From GMQP-bins7 sp963776565 (lineage in GTDB: Bacteria > Actinomycetota > Thermoleophilia > Gaiellales > Gaiellaceae): a stretch of 53,752 nt of DNA. Shown one piece after another: positions 1-9,898 of this stretch (the first letter of the stretch is position 1; the number at the start of each line of letters is the position of its first letter). Location: positions 1-53,752 of the forward strand of contig CAVZNF010000012.1 of assembly GCA_963776565.1 (NCBI GenBank). Direction: 5' to 3'. Under the pieces are notes generated by a model. That model ran no database searches, was not told the DNA's origin, and was given only the letters and a program-made list of their open reading frames with translations. Made by a program: the position numbers and the translations under genes.

Positions 1-31
1 CGGGATCTCGATGCCGTTGCTCCCGGACTGA

Positions 32-679
32 CTACCCGTAGCGCAGGTAGGCAAGCACCGCGTGAACACGGCGATTGCTCGTTGCGTCCGCACCGATTTC
101 GAGCTTGCGAAGAATGTGACGCACGTGCGTCTCGACCGTGCGCGGGGTCAGCCAGAGGCGCGCGGCAATGCCGCGATCGGTGAGCCCCTCGGCCATCAAT
201 CCGAGCACCTCGCGCTCCCTCTTCGTAAGCTCGCCGAGCGGGTTCGGCTCTCTTGGACGTCCGAGCAACTGCTCGACGAGCTCGGAGTCGATCACCAGCT
301 CTCCCGCGTCGATGCGCTCCAGCGCCGAGACGAGCTCGCTCGCATCCAGGACGCGATCCTTCAGGAGGTAGCCACAGCCGCCGTTGGCTTCCTCGATCAG
401 CCGAAGCGCATATGCAGGCTCAACGTACTGCGACAGGACGAGCACGCCCACCTGCGGGAAGCGACGCCGGATGACCTCGGCCGCGACGAGACCCTCGTCG
501 GAGTGGGTCGGCGGCATGCGGATGTCGACGATGGCGACGTCGGGATGCTCGGCTTCGGCGATCGTCAGAAGCTCCGGAGCGTCGGCGGCTTGACCGACGA
601 CATCCACACCGGCATCGTCGAGCAGCCGTGCGAGCCCCTGGCGCAGCAGCGCCGAATCGTCGGCGATTACGACTCGCAT
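32..679 (-). CDS. NarL/LuxR-type response regulator
   Basis: DNA-binding response regulator of about 215 residues in the cytoplasm. The N-terminal receiver domain starts MRVVIADDSALLRQG, with the acidic pocket (ADD) and a phospho-acceptor Asp in VAIVDIRMPP. The C-terminal LuxR helix-turn-helix contains LTKREREVLGLMAEGL and TPRTVETHVRHILRKL. I chose the ATG at 679 because it starts directly at the receiver domain, although the frame stays open further upstream. It overlaps the 3' end of the sensor-kinase gene (stop at 667-669) by 13 bases, so it is the last gene of a receiver-kinase-regulator operon. It is probably phosphorylated by that kinase. Targets are unknown. No frameshift is evident. 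Confidence 0.9.
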   Translation of the reverse strand: MRVVIADDSALLRQGLARLLDDAGVDVVGQAADAPELLTIAEAEHPDVAIVDIRMPPTHSDEGLVAAEVIRRRFPQVGVLVLSQYVEPAYALRLIEEANGGCGYLLKDRVLDASELVSALERIDAGELVIDSELVEQLLGRPREPNPLGELTKREREVLGLMAEGLTDRGIAARLWLTPRTVETHVRHILRKLEIGADATSNRRVHAVLAYLRYG

Positions 680-2421
680 GGAATCTCCGCGCGGAGCCGG
701 GTTCCCGCTCCGGGCCGGTCGTCGACGAGCAAGCGACCGTCCAGCGCTCCGACCCGGTCGACGAGGCCGCGAAGTCCGGAGCCGCCGTCGAGACGAGCTC
801 CGCCGACGCCGTCGTCCTCGACCTCGACCGTCACGACCCAGCACCGCGCACGATGGTGACCTTTCCCCTTCCGGCACGTGCGTGCTTCGCGACGTTCGCG
901 AGCGCCTCGGCCACGACGAAGTACACAGCCGTCTCGACATGCGGAGGAAGGCGCCCGGAGGGCGCGCTCACCTCCACCGGAATCGGTGCGCGCTCGGCCA
1001 GCGTTCGCACAGCCGCGTCGAGGCCCTGGTCGGTGAGTATTGCCGGGTGAATGCCGCGAGCGAGCTCGCGGAGCTCGCGAAGTGCGACTCTGGGCTTCGG
1101 TCTCGGCCTCGTCGACGAGCGCAGCCGCCTCGTCGTTTCCGTCCACCCTCGTCCGAAGCAGCCGAAGTGCCATGCCGATCCCGAGCAGGCGCTGCTGAGC
1201 ACCGTCGTGGAGGTCTCGCTCGAGCCGTCGGCGCTCGACGTCTCCCGCGCGCACGATTCGCGCCCTCGATTCGCGGAGCTCGGCGAGCTGCAGGCGAAGC
1301 TCGGCATGCAGCTGCTCGTTCTCGAGCGCGAGTCGCGCAGCCGAGCCCGCAGCCTCGAGGAGCGGTCGCTGGTCGACGAGCACGGGATCGTGGATCATCG
1401 CCGCGAGCCCTGACCCCACGGGTGTCACGGCGCGGTCGGACCCACGGGGAAGCGTGAGCTCACGCCCGCCTTCTTCCGCCCATACGCCGCGATCCGGAAG
1501 CCAGAGCGCCAGCTCGAGCGTCGGGTCGCCGATCGCCCGGGCGAGCGCATCGCGCACGCCTCCGGGCTCGATCCTGTCGAGCTCGACGACGAGATCGCCT
1601 ACCGCGCCCCGTGCCTGCCAAACGAGAGCCACTCTGATCAAGGCAGTCAGGGCGGCGACGAGTGCGCCGGTGGTCTGGAGCCAGGAGATCGGCGTCAGTA
1701 CCGCGAATCGGTCGGTCAGCACCGCGTAGCCGGAGATCCAGGACGTACACGTGATGAAGGTGGCGGTGAGGACGACGGGGCCGATCGACCGGCGTGCCGC
1801 CCGGCTCGCTCTCGCATAGGCGCGGTAGAGGAGAAACAGCCCGATCGGGAGGATCGCCAGGACGAACACGAGCCACCAGTGATTCCAGTCCTCGAGCGAG
1901 ATGGGCGGTGATGCATCGACGTGGAGCAGTGTCGGAACCCGCGGAGGCGGGCAGACGGGGCACTCGCGCAGATCGAGGAAGAGCATGTTGTAGACGTTCT
2001 GGATCGCCTGGGCCGCGTAACCGAGGACGAAGACGAAGACCCAAGCGAGTGGTCCCGGCAGCAGGCGCCCGGTGGGATACGAGAGAGCCATCTGGGCGAA
2101 GACGATTGGGCCAACGACGAAGAGGGCGACGCCGATCGTCGACGCAACACGCGAAGCGGGAAAGGCGCCCGGCAGCTCGCTCGCGAGCCAAGCGCGGGCC
2201 ACCAGAACATGAGCGGCCCCATGTGCGTCGCGGGTCGCCATCCCCAGACCCACAGCCCGACCAACATCCCGACGGCCATCGTCAGGCCGAAAAAAGACGG
2301 CCCGACCGTCCAGCACGCCCGCGTGGTGTCGGGCCCCCGAGATAGCCGTAACGACCAGGAGCCCGAGAACCGCAGCCGCCCACCACCCCGCGGTGCGTGC
2401 TCCGCGTTGCCAGTACGTCAT
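667..2421 (-). CDS. Sensor histidine kinase, HisKA_3 type (frameshifted)
   Basis: Membrane sensor kinase of about 585 codons. The N-terminal half has several hydrophobic segments. It is followed by a dimerisation/phosphoacceptor region with ERDLHDGAQQRLL (His near residue 404) and a HATPase_c domain with EALANVAKHARA, VEDDGVGG and GSGLRGLVDRVGAL. The reading frame changes at least four times: about 2280 and 2200 in the membrane part (a different frame carries the expected segment MLVGLWVWGW), and about 1085 and 840 around the ATPase N-box. The net shift is zero. ATG 2421 overlaps the stop of the upstream receiver gene as ATGA, so translation is coupled. Breaks look like sequencing indels, but real decay cannot be excluded. 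Confidence 0.8.
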   Translation of the reverse strand: MTYWQRGARTAGWWAAAVLGLLVVTAISGARHHAGVLDGRAVFFRPDDGRRDVGRAVGLGMATRDAHGAAHVLVARAWLASELPGAFPASRVASTIGVALFVVGPIVFAQMALSYPTGRLLPGPLAWVFVFVLGYAAQAIQNVYNMLFLDLRECPVCPPPRVPTLLHVDASPPISLEDWNHWWLVFVLAILPIGLFLLYRAYARASRAARRSIGPVVLTATFITCTSWISGYAVLTDRFAVLTPISWLQTTGALVAALTALIRVALVWQARGAVGDLVVELDRIEPGGVRDALARAIGDPTLELALWLPDRGVWAEEGGRELTLPRGSDRAVTPVGSGLAAMIHDPVLVDQRPLLEAAGSAARLALENEQLHAELRLQLAELRESRARIVRAGDVERRRLERDLHDGAQQRLLGIGMALRLLRTRVDGNDEAAALVDEAETEAQSRTSRAPRARSRHSPGNTHRPGPRRGCANAGRARTDSGGGERALRAPSSACRDGCVLRRGRGARERREARTCRKGKGHHRARCWVVTVEVEDDGVGGARLDGGSGLRGLVDRVGALDGRLLVDDRPGAGTRLRAEIPCES

Positions 2422-2776
2422 CGTTCCTCCAGCAGCGCGGCGAACGCGGGACCGCTGAGACGATCCTTCGGAAGGAACCCGCACGTGCCGACGACTCGAC
2501 CGCGACACCGAGATCATCGGCGCTGCGGCTCGAGGTGAGCACGACGTGAGGCGCGCGATCGGTGCGAGCCAGGACCTGGGCGACGTCGACGCCGGACCCG
2601 TCCGGCAGAATCACATCGAGGAGAACGGCGTCAGGACGAAGCGCTGAGACCGCCGCAATCGCCTCCGCGGCGCCTGCGGCTTCGCCGACGACCGAAAAGC
2701 CGGCGTCCTCCAGGAATCGACGCGCGAACCGCCTGAAGGTCGGATGATCGTCGACGATCAGCACCGTCGTGCCCAT
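2418..2776 (-). CDS. Single-domain response regulator (receiver only, frameshifted)
   Basis: CheY-like receiver protein of about 119 residues. It starts MGTTVLIVDDHPTFRRFAR, and the phospho-acceptor Asp lies in AVLLDVILPDG. After VAVESS the frame shifts near 2470; in the new frame the protein ends GFLPKDRLSGPAFAALLEER and a TGA that overlaps the kinase ATG (ATGA). The conserved Lys of receiver domains is in that FLPKD stretch, which makes the frameshift reading convincing. There is no output domain. First gene of the operon with the sensor kinase and the LuxR regulator, so a phosphate sink or connector role is plausible. It is transcribed away from the secreted-protein gene that starts at 2932. 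Confidence 0.8.
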
Positions 2777-2931
2777 CGGTCGATACTGACATGCCTTTTG
2801 GGTGCGTCGACTCCGGGATGCCCCTGAACCGTCGGCAACCTCCGGGATCGCCCTGACGAGCTCGCAGACCAGTCCTCGTACGGTCGGGACGACCCACCGA
2901 CCGGTGGGCACGGCAACAGAAGGAGGCAGAT

Positions 2932-3470
2932 GTGTTGACCTCGACGACGAAGACACGCCGGGCGCGTCCGACCAGGCGGGGCCGCGGCGGCAGAGGCATG
3001 CTCGCGGTGCTCGTGCTCACGGCGTCGCTCTCGGCCGGGCTCGCGGGAAACGCCTTGGGCGCTGCGTCCGCAACCGGGCTCGTGTCCGGCACCTATACGG
3101 CGGTCGACTTCGGCACGACCAGTGCGCTGCACTCGACGACGTCCAGCTGCACTGCAGCACGTCTGGATTCAGGTCCCGCTACGAGGGTGATCTCGTCGGT
3201 GAATCCATCTCCAGCTTCGATCAGGTCATCAACTGCGCGACGGGCCGAACGTACGGCCACGGCGTCGAGACGTTCTCGGGCTCTGTCCGCGGCGGGAGAC
3301 CGGGAACACTGACGTGGCGGCTCGTGTTCACGGCGGAATTCGATTGCGAGACGTTCTTCCCCTCGAGTCTGCGCGTCCTCGGCGTGGTGACCAAGAGCAC
3401 TGGGGGGCTCGCTTCGATGCGAGGAGGTCTGCATTTCGACGACACGTCGTATCGCGGCGTCCTCAGCTGA
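2932..3470 (+). CDS. Small secreted protein, DUF3224-like (frameshifted)
   Basis: Exported protein of about 179 residues. GTG 2932 is preceded by a perfect AGGAGG at 2921-2926 with 5-base spacing. The N-terminus is Arg-rich, followed by a hydrophobic stretch (MLAVLVLTASLSAGLAGNAL) and an AxA-like cleavage region, so it is a Sec substrate. The signal-peptide frame runs to about 3120. The mature part continues in another frame (RSRYEGDLVGESI, GGLHFDDTSYRGVL) and ends at 3470. The Gly-rich beta-strand pattern with a final GGL..(D)..SYRG resembles DUF3224-type small beta-barrels, but this is a weak family call. Function unknown. The gene ends 8 bases before a strong hairpin. Confidence 0.6.
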
Positions 3471-3477
3471 TCATCGC

Positions 3478-3512
3478 GAGGGCGAGGAGGTCGACGTGAC
3501 TTCCTCGCCCTC
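3478..3512. terminator. Bidirectional hairpin terminator
   Basis: Perfect 11-bp inverted repeat: GAGGGCGAGGA at 3478-3488 and TCCTCGCCCTC at 3502-3512, with a 13-base loop. It lies between a plus-strand gene ending at 3470 and a minus-strand VOC gene ending near 3580. There is no U-tract on either side, as is usual in high-GC actinobacteria. Confidence 0.75.
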
Positions 3513-3579
3513 CGCGCACGGTCCCACGAGACGAATCGTGGCCCAGCCGTCATCGCTTGCCGCGGCGAGCAGCCTCGTC

Positions 3580-3999
3580 CTACGCCGCCATTACGACTCG
3601 GTCTGCCCGTCCGCACCTCCTGAAGCACCCACGTGTTGCCGTCCGGATCGGCGAAGTCGGCGAACGACCCGTAGTCCCCGTCTCGGGATCGACCCCGTCC
3701 ACCCAGGCGTCGGAGACATGTGGCGAATGTCGCTCACCTCGACACCGCGCTGCCTCAACACGTCGCGCGCGGCCTGGATGTCGGTGACGAAAGGGGTCCT
3801 GCGGGATCAGTCCGCCTCGGCACTCGTGATGCCCTCCCGATGGTGATCAGCATGCCAATCCCGGCAGGTCATCTGCACCACGCGGAATTCGCGTTCGGGG
3901 CATGGTGACATCGAGTCGAAGCCAGCCTTCTCGGTATAGAACGCCTTCGCCCGATCCAGTCCAAGACCGGGAGAGCCCGAGCTCGAGCTTGAAGTCCAT
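3580..3999 (-). CDS. VOC/glyoxalase-family protein (multiply frameshifted)
   Basis: Small metal-dependent fold of the vicinal-oxygen-chelate family, about 140 residues if repaired. Start ATG 3999 (MDFKLEL). A shift within the first 15 codons leads to AKAFYTEKAGFD and EFRVVQMT. Further on the minus strand one finds VSDIRHM, then YGSFADFADPDGNTWVLQEV in a different frame; this is the typical C-terminal VOC signature with the metal-ligand region. At least three indels are needed to join the pieces, and the exact stop is uncertain (a TAG at 3580-3582 in one frame). The substrate cannot be told: relatives include glyoxalases, dioxygenases and antibiotic-binding proteins. Confidence 0.6.
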
Positions 4000-4055
4000 T
4001 TCAGTCCTTTCGTCAAAAACGCAGGCGAAAGCGGCGTAACGTCAAACGCGAGATC

Positions 4056-4571
4056 GTGAAGTCGCGCTCATCGTCCTCGCTGTCATCGCCGCCGCTGCTG
4101 CGGTGACCGCCGGCGTCTTCGCCGGCCTGTACTTCACCGACGACGAAGACGAAACCGCCGCGACTGCTTGCGGGGACCTGTCTTCGGCCACATCGCCTCG
4201 CTGACGCCCGACGGCGACGGGTATCGGATGCGTTCGATCCGGCGTGGTTCACCAGCGGTGAGACGGCGAACGACGCCGCTGCCGAGGACGGAGAGGTCGA
4301 ACCGGGCCAGCCCGTCCCCAACGACAACTACCGAATCGAAGAGGGTCACCGGCTCCTGACCTACCTCGTGCCCGCGGACACCCCCGTCACCGTTCTGACG
4401 AGGGAGGGTGATCCGCAGAGCTTCGGCGCAACGCCGATCACGGTCGCGGAGCTCGCGCAGCTCGTCGACGGAGAGAAGCCGGTCGAGCTGTTCGAGCCAC
4501 TCGACACGGGCGTCTGGATTCGTGTCCACATCGACACGGTCTGCGCGATCGACCAGCAGTACGTCCCGTAG
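4056..4571 (+). CDS. Membrane-anchored secreted protein of unknown function (frameshifted)
   Basis: The N-terminus gives ALIVLAVIAAAAAVTAGVFA, a single hydrophobic signal anchor, followed by an acidic stretch (TDDEDE). After one or two indels near 4160-4230 the frame continues with WFTSGETANDAAAEDGEVEP, HRLLTYLVPADTPVTVLTRE and a Cys-containing end (DTVCAIDQQYVP), stop at 4569-4571. GTG 4056 is the nearest start but needs a shift just after it, so the start is unsure. Good codon-position GC bias in the last 120 codons supports coding. I do not recognise the family. It ends 8 bases before the convergent MFS gene. Confidence 0.5.
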
Positions 4572-4578
4572 CGGGCAC

Positions 4579-6033
4579 TCACGCCGCGTCTGCGAGCGAC
4601 GCGTCAGCGTGCTCCGCATGCATCGCCGTCGCCCCGGCGGGACGGAGCATGAGCGCCGCCGATCGCCGCCGCGCTCGCGGCGAAGATCGCACCGACGAGG
4701 AATGCGGCGTGATAGCCGCCCGCGAGCGCGGCGAGCTCGCCGCTCCCGTCGCCGTCAGCGTCTCGGTGCGCGACGCGGCGAGGCTCGCGAGCACGGCGAG
4801 GCCGAGCGCGCCGCCCATCATGAACGCCGTGTTCACGACGCCCGACGCGAGGCCGGCCTCCTCCTGCGGGACGTCGCCCATCGCCGCGAGCAGCAGCGGA
4901 TTGAACGCCATGCCCGCGCCGAGGCCGAGCAGGACCATGCTCGGAAGCACGTCGATCAGAGGATCCGTCGACCGGCGCGCGCGCGAAGAGCAGCAGGCCG
5001 AGAGCCGCGAGGCCGAGGCCGACACCGAGCGGCGTGCGAATCCCGAAGCGCATCACGAGCTTCGCCGAGAGGCCGAGCGAGAACACGGCCATGATGAGGT
5101 TGCCGGGGAGGAACGCGAGCCCGACCTCGAGCGGGCTGTAGCCGAGCACGAGCTGGAGATAGAGCGCGGAGAGGAAGAACCACGCGAACATCGCCGCCGC
5201 CCAGAGCACGCCGACGACGTTCGAGACCGCGAGGTTGCGCGAGCCGGAAGAGCCCGAGCGGCACGAGCGGCGCCTCGACGCGCGACTCGATGACGAGGAA
5301 CAGCGCCAGCAGCGCTCCTGCCACGGCGAGCAGCCCGAGCGTCCGCGTCGTCGTCCAGCCGACCTCGTTCCCGTTCACGATCGCGTAGACCGCGACCATC
5401 AGCGACGCGGTCACCGTCGATCGCGCCGGCGACGTCGAGCCGCACGCCGCGAGCCCACGCCGCTCCCGCCGGGAGCACCAAGAGCGAGAACGCGACGACC
5501 GCGATGCCGATCGGGACGTTGACGAGGAAGATCCAGTTCCAGGCGAGCGCGTCCGTGAGGATCCCGCCGAGCAGACACGCCGATCGAGCCGCCGCCCGCC
5601 GCGACGAACCCGAAGACGCCCATCGCCTTCGCGCGCTCGGCCGGCTCGGTGAAGAGCGTCACGATCAGCGAGAGCGCGACCGCCGAGACGATCGCGCCGC
5701 CGACTCCCTGCACCGCCCGCGCGCCGACGAGCGCAGCCTGCGAGCTCGCGAGCCCGCAGGCGAGCGAGGCGGCCGTGAAGAGCGGCGATCCCGATGAGGA
5801 AGAGGCGCCGATGCCCGAAGAGGTCGCCGAGCCGTCCGCCGAGCAGCAGGAACCCGCCGAACGTGAGCAGGTACGCGTTCACGACCCACGCGAGCGACGT
5901 CTCCGAGAACCCGAGGTCCTCGCGGATCGACGGCAGCGCGACGCCGACGATCGTGACGTCGAGGACGATCATCAGATCGCCCAGGCAGACGATCGAGGAG
6001 TGCCAGCCAGCGGGCGCGCGAGTCGAGAGTCAT
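4579..6033 (-). CDS. MFS drug exporter, EmrB/QacA (DHA2) type (multiply frameshifted)
   Basis: Proton-driven multidrug efflux pump of the inner membrane, about 485 codons and 14 helices in the family. ATG 6033 is preceded by AAAGGA. The first frame gives MTLDSRARWLALL, then a shift leads to MIVLDVTIVGVALPSIREDL and WVVNAYLLTFGGFLLLGGRL, the DHA2 helix-1/2 signature. Later frames supply MQGVGGAIVSAVALSLIVTL (motif C region), LMVAVYAIVNGNEVGW and NPLLLAAMGDVPQEEAGLAS. The C-terminus is ALMLRPAGATAM, stop at 4579. At least six indels break it, the highest density in the window together with its neighbour. It lies 59 bases downstream of the MMPL gene and is probably co-transcribed with it. Confidence 0.75.
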
Positions 6034-6092
6034 GGCGGCATCCTTTCGCGGTCGTCGGTGTCTGGTGTTCAGACCTCCGACGACCGCGAAAG

Positions 6093-8383
6093 TCATCGCT
6101 CTAAGACGTCGGCCTCGCTCGGCTCCGGCCTGCACGACCGCGGAGCGGGCTCGTCGCCGTCGTGCGGCGGCTCGATCGTGATGTTCGGCAGCAGCCGGTC
6201 GAGCCAGCGCGGGATGTACCACGTCTTCTCGCGCGAGCAGCGTGAAGAAGGCCGGGATCAGCGTCATCTTCACGACCAGCGCGTCGGTGAGGATCGCGAC
6301 CGCGAGCAGCAGGCCGAACTCCTTCGAGATGCGGTCCGGCGTGAGGATGAACGCCGAGAAGACCGTGGCCATGATGATCGCCGCGGCGACGATGACGCGG
6401 CCGATCGCCGCGATGCCGTGCTCGACCGCCGCCCTCGTCTCGAGGCCGTGGACGTGCTCCTCGCGGATGCGGCTCGTCAGGAAGACCATGTAGTCCATCG
6501 AGAGCCCGAAGAGGATCGCGAACGCGATCGGCGGCACGAACGTCTCGATCGGGCCCGTCGACGTCGAGCCCCGTCAGGCCCAGAGGTGGCCCTCCTGGAC
6601 GACGAGCGTCAGGACGCCGAAGCCGACGAACGCGGACAGGATCGTCGTGATCGCCGCCGTCAGCGAGACGACGATCGACCGGAACGCCATCGCGAGCACG
6701 AGGAACGTGACGCCGATGATGTACAGGAGGAAGATCGGCAGCCGCTGCATGATCCGGTCGGCGATGTCGATGAACGCCGCGTTCAGGCCGGAGACGTAGA
6801 CGGCGGCTCGCACTGCCTTCCGTCGCAGCCGGTACGACGTCGTCGCGCAGGCGGTGGACGAGATCAGCTGTCGCCTCGTCCTGCGGCGCGGAGCCCGGGG
6901 TGACGAACACGATCGCGACGCGACTTCGCGTCGTTGAACTGCGGCTCGCCGACGGACGCGACGTCGCCCTGCTCTCGAGCGCCCGGACGCCGTCGTACAC
7001 GCGCTGCGGCGCCTGCTCGTCGCCGTTGACGTCGACGACGATCGGGATCGGGCCGTTGAAGCCCGGCCCGAAGCCCTCCGCGAGCAGGTCGTACGCGCGG
7101 CGCGCGGTCTGCTGCGTCGGCTGCGTTCCCTGATCCGACGCGCCGAGCCGCACGAGCGCCGAGCTCGCGGCGAGCACGAGCCCGATCGCGAGCAGGATCC
7201 AGAACACCGGCTTCGCGTGCGCCGTCACGAACCGGCCCCAGCGTGCGATGAGCGTGTTCTCGCCGTGCTGCTTCCGAGTCGTCGATCGGCTTCAGGAACG
7301 GAACCTTCAGGCGATCGACCTTGTGTCCGAGCTTCGCCAGCACGGCGATGAGCAGCGAGTTCGCGATCAGGACCGTCGTCAGGACGCCGAGGGCGCCGCC
7401 GATGCCGAGCTTCGTGACGAAGTCGAGGCCGAAGAACGCGAGGCCGGTGACCGAGATCGCGACCGTCAGGCCGGCGAAGATGCACCGCCCGACCCGCCGA
7501 CGCGCCCGCCTCGGCCGCGGCGTCGCACGGCGGCAGACCCTCGTGGAGGTACTGGCGGAACCGCGTGACGATGAAGAGCGAGTAGTCGATGCCGACGCCG
7601 ATCCCGATCATCGACACGAGGATGGGCGTGATCGTGTTGATGTCGGTCAGCCCGGCGAGGATGAAGAGCAGGATGAACGCCGTCGCGACGGCGACGAGCG
7701 CGAGCGCGATCGGGATCGCGGTCGCGACGAACGTGCGGAAGACGATCAGCAGGACGATGAACGCCGCGAGGAAGCCGAGCAGCTCCTGCGTGCCCTGCTC
7801 GATCGGCGGGAACTCGGCGTCGCCGTTGAACTCGGCGGTGACGCCCGCCGGCTCGACCGTCGTCGCGAACGGCGTCCTGCACGGCGACGACCCGCGATCG
7901 CGGTCCTTCGTCTCGATGACGTCCGACGAACTGCGCCTCCGCGTAGGCGATCCGACCGTCGTCGGAGAACGTGTTCTCGCTGGAGAACGGGTCGCCGACG
8001 CTCTCGATCCCGGCCCGGTCCGTGTCGGCTTGAACTCGGACGTCTTGAGCTCGCGATCGCGCTTCTCGATCGCGGCCTTGCGCTCGGGCGTGTCGAGCCG
8101 CTGGCCCTCGGGAGCCGCGAAGACGAGGTTGAGCACGCGAGCCCTGCTCGGACGCGAACTCCGACTCGATGAGGTCGGTCGCCTTCTGCGTGTCCGAGCC
8201 CGGGATCTCGAACTCGTCCTTCAGGCTGCCGCCGACGGTGACGACGAGCACGATCAGGACGGCGATGATCGCGACCCAGCCGATGACGACCGCCACGTGT
8301 GGTTGGCGCACGCGCGCATCCAGCGCGCGAGAGCGCCGGTCGAAAGTCGTTCGTGTGCTGCGAGGTCGTTCCTGCTCGGACAT
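6093..8383 (-). CDS. MMPL/RND-family membrane transporter (multiply frameshifted)
   Basis: Large exporter of the MMPL type (lipid or drug export), about 763 codons. ATG 8383 gives MSEQERPRSTRTTFDRRSRA. A first helix follows (VAVVIGWVAIIAVLIVLVVT), then an extracytoplasmic loop. The helix block contains LLGFLAAFIVLLIVFRTFVA, ILVSMIGIGVGIDYSLFIVT (GxxxDY motif of RND proton pathways) and RFRQYLHEG. The second half repeats the pattern, with IFLLYIIGVTFLVLAMAFRS and FAILFGLSMDYMVFLTSRI. The end falls in a third frame: DVLER and TGA at 6093. Many indels, about one per 250 bases. Upstream region 8384-8540 separates it from a divergent STAS gene. Confidence 0.75.
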
Positions 8384-8540
8384 GTCCAAAACCCCCCGGT
8401 TGCTCGCTGCGGGTGACGACCCGCCTACGGTCGGATCTCCGGTCGACTGGACGGTGTTTCCTCGCCCATGGTCTACCAATCGGTCGAGCTCCTCGCGTGC
8501 CGACCGCTCAGTTTCCGGAATTCCGCCCGTCTAACGAGCG

Positions 8541-8950
8541 ATGCCCACGTCGGGCCGCACGAGGTCGTCTTCACCATCCGCGGCCCGCTCCGCCGCGCCG
8601 ATCTGCCTGGGCTCGTGCGTCGGCTCTGTGCCGCTCGCTCGCCGAGAGCCGGCGGTCGTGGTCGACTGCGACGGGCCGGCGTCGACCGGATGCGGTGAGG
8701 TCGACGCGCTCGCGCGTCTCCAGGTCGCGGCGCGATGAGACACGGCTGCGCCGTGCGGCCTGCAGAACGCATCGAGCCGCTCCTCGAGCTCGTCGAGCTC
8801 ATGGGCCTGACGCGACGTGCTGCCGAACGGACTGAGGCCAGGCTACTCCGTGAACTCGAGCGGAAGCCCGAAGCGCGGGAAGAGCGTCGCGGTGTCGAGG
8901 AAGAACGTGAGCTCGACGATGCGCCCGTTCTCGATCTCGAGCACCTGTAG
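8541..8950 (+). CDS. STAS-domain protein (frameshifted, overlaps sigma gene)
   Basis: Probable small STAS (anti-anti-sigma-like) protein. Pieces in successive frames are HEVVFTIRGPLRRADLPGL, AVVVDCDGPA, VDALARLQVAARRHGCAVR and LLELVELMGL, in the order expected of a STAS beta-alpha fold. The 3' part (EAREERRGVEEERELDDAPV, stop 8948-8950) runs antiparallel over the last 108 bases of the sigma-factor gene. I recall similar Glu-rich ends on STAS proteins next to this sigma family, but the C-terminal extension could equally be an antisense shadow. The start is uncertain: ATG 8541 or 8468. Role inferred: partner-switch or regulator of the adjacent sigma factor. Confidence 0.45.
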
Positions 8951-9807
8951 CGCCCACGGCTCGTAGCCGTCGCCGTCTCGCGCGGCTTGTACTGGCCGAA
9001 TGCGGGCGCGCCGTTCGCCGACTCCACGGGATGACGCGCGAGCCGCGGCAGCCGTTGCCGGCCCGAACCACCAGCGTGAAGATGTCGTCGCGCCCGGTGA
9101 GCCAGAGGTCGAACGGCGGCATCGACTGCGTCGCATCCTCGTGGATCAGCGACGTGAGCGCGTCCATGTCGTAGCTGCTCGAACGCCGCGACGTAGCGGC
9201 GGAGGAGCTCCGCGTCGGCGCGTCGACGGAGGCCGCCGGGGTCGAGGGGTCGACGTCGCTCGCCTCGAGCGTCGCGCGCGCGCGCTGCAGCGCGCTGTTC
9301 ACAGAGGCGACGCTGGTGTCGAGGAGCTCGGCGACCTCGGTCGCCTTCCAGCGAAGCACCTCGCAGAGGATGAGTACGGCGCGCTGTCGCGGCGGTAGGT
9401 GCTGCAGCGCGGCGACGAACGCGAGCCGGACCGACTCCCGCGCATCGGCGACCTCGGCCGGATCGCCCTCGGCGACACGCGGCTGTCGGGCATCGGCTCG
9501 ATCCAGAGCTGGTCGGGCGTCCGCAGGTTCTCGACGATCGGCGCCCCGGAAGGCCCGAGATCCATCGGCCGCGCCCGCCGCTTGCGGCTGTCGAGCATGT
9601 CGAAGCAGACGTTCGTCGCGATGCGGTAGAGCCAGGAGCGAAACGCGGCGCGGCCCTCGAAGCGGTCGATGCCCGCCACGCGCGAATGAACGTCTCCTGG
9701 ACGGCGTCCTCGGCGTCGATCGAGCCGAGCATGCGGTAGCAGTAGGCCGTCAGCTCGACGCGGTACTGCTCGAGCTGCTGCTCGAGGGCGAGCGTGGTCG
9801 TGGACAT
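8843..9807 (-). CDS. ECF sigma-70 factor with SnoaL-like C-terminal domain (frameshifted)
   Basis: Alternative sigma factor of about 320 codons. Region 2: ELTAYCYRMLGSIDAEDAVQ and FRSWLYRIATNVCFDMLDSR. Region 4: RQRAVLILCEVLRWKATEVA and TSVASVNSALQRARATL. An extra C-terminal domain of the NTF2/SnoaL fold has DALTSLIHEDATQSMPPFDL, WLTGRDDI and a last strand ELTFFLDTATLFPRFGLPLE. This architecture matches the actinobacterial TIGR02960-type family, in which the extra domain modulates activity and no dedicated anti-sigma gene is needed. At least four frameshifts (about 9670, 9500, 9200, 9000). ATG 9807. Its 3' end overlaps the convergent STAS gene. Confidence 0.8.
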
Positions 9808-9898
9808 CGGGTCACGCTAGCCAATCCGAGCGAGGCCATGCCCGGTACGGCTCCGATCGCGCCGCGTCGGGTAGGCGTGACCCGACCGTCCTTGCCTC

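Noticed and set aside
4134..4619. Minus-strand frame of 161 codons opposite the anchored protein
   Set aside because: Arg-rich translation without motifs, while the plus strand has a signal anchor and good coding bias.
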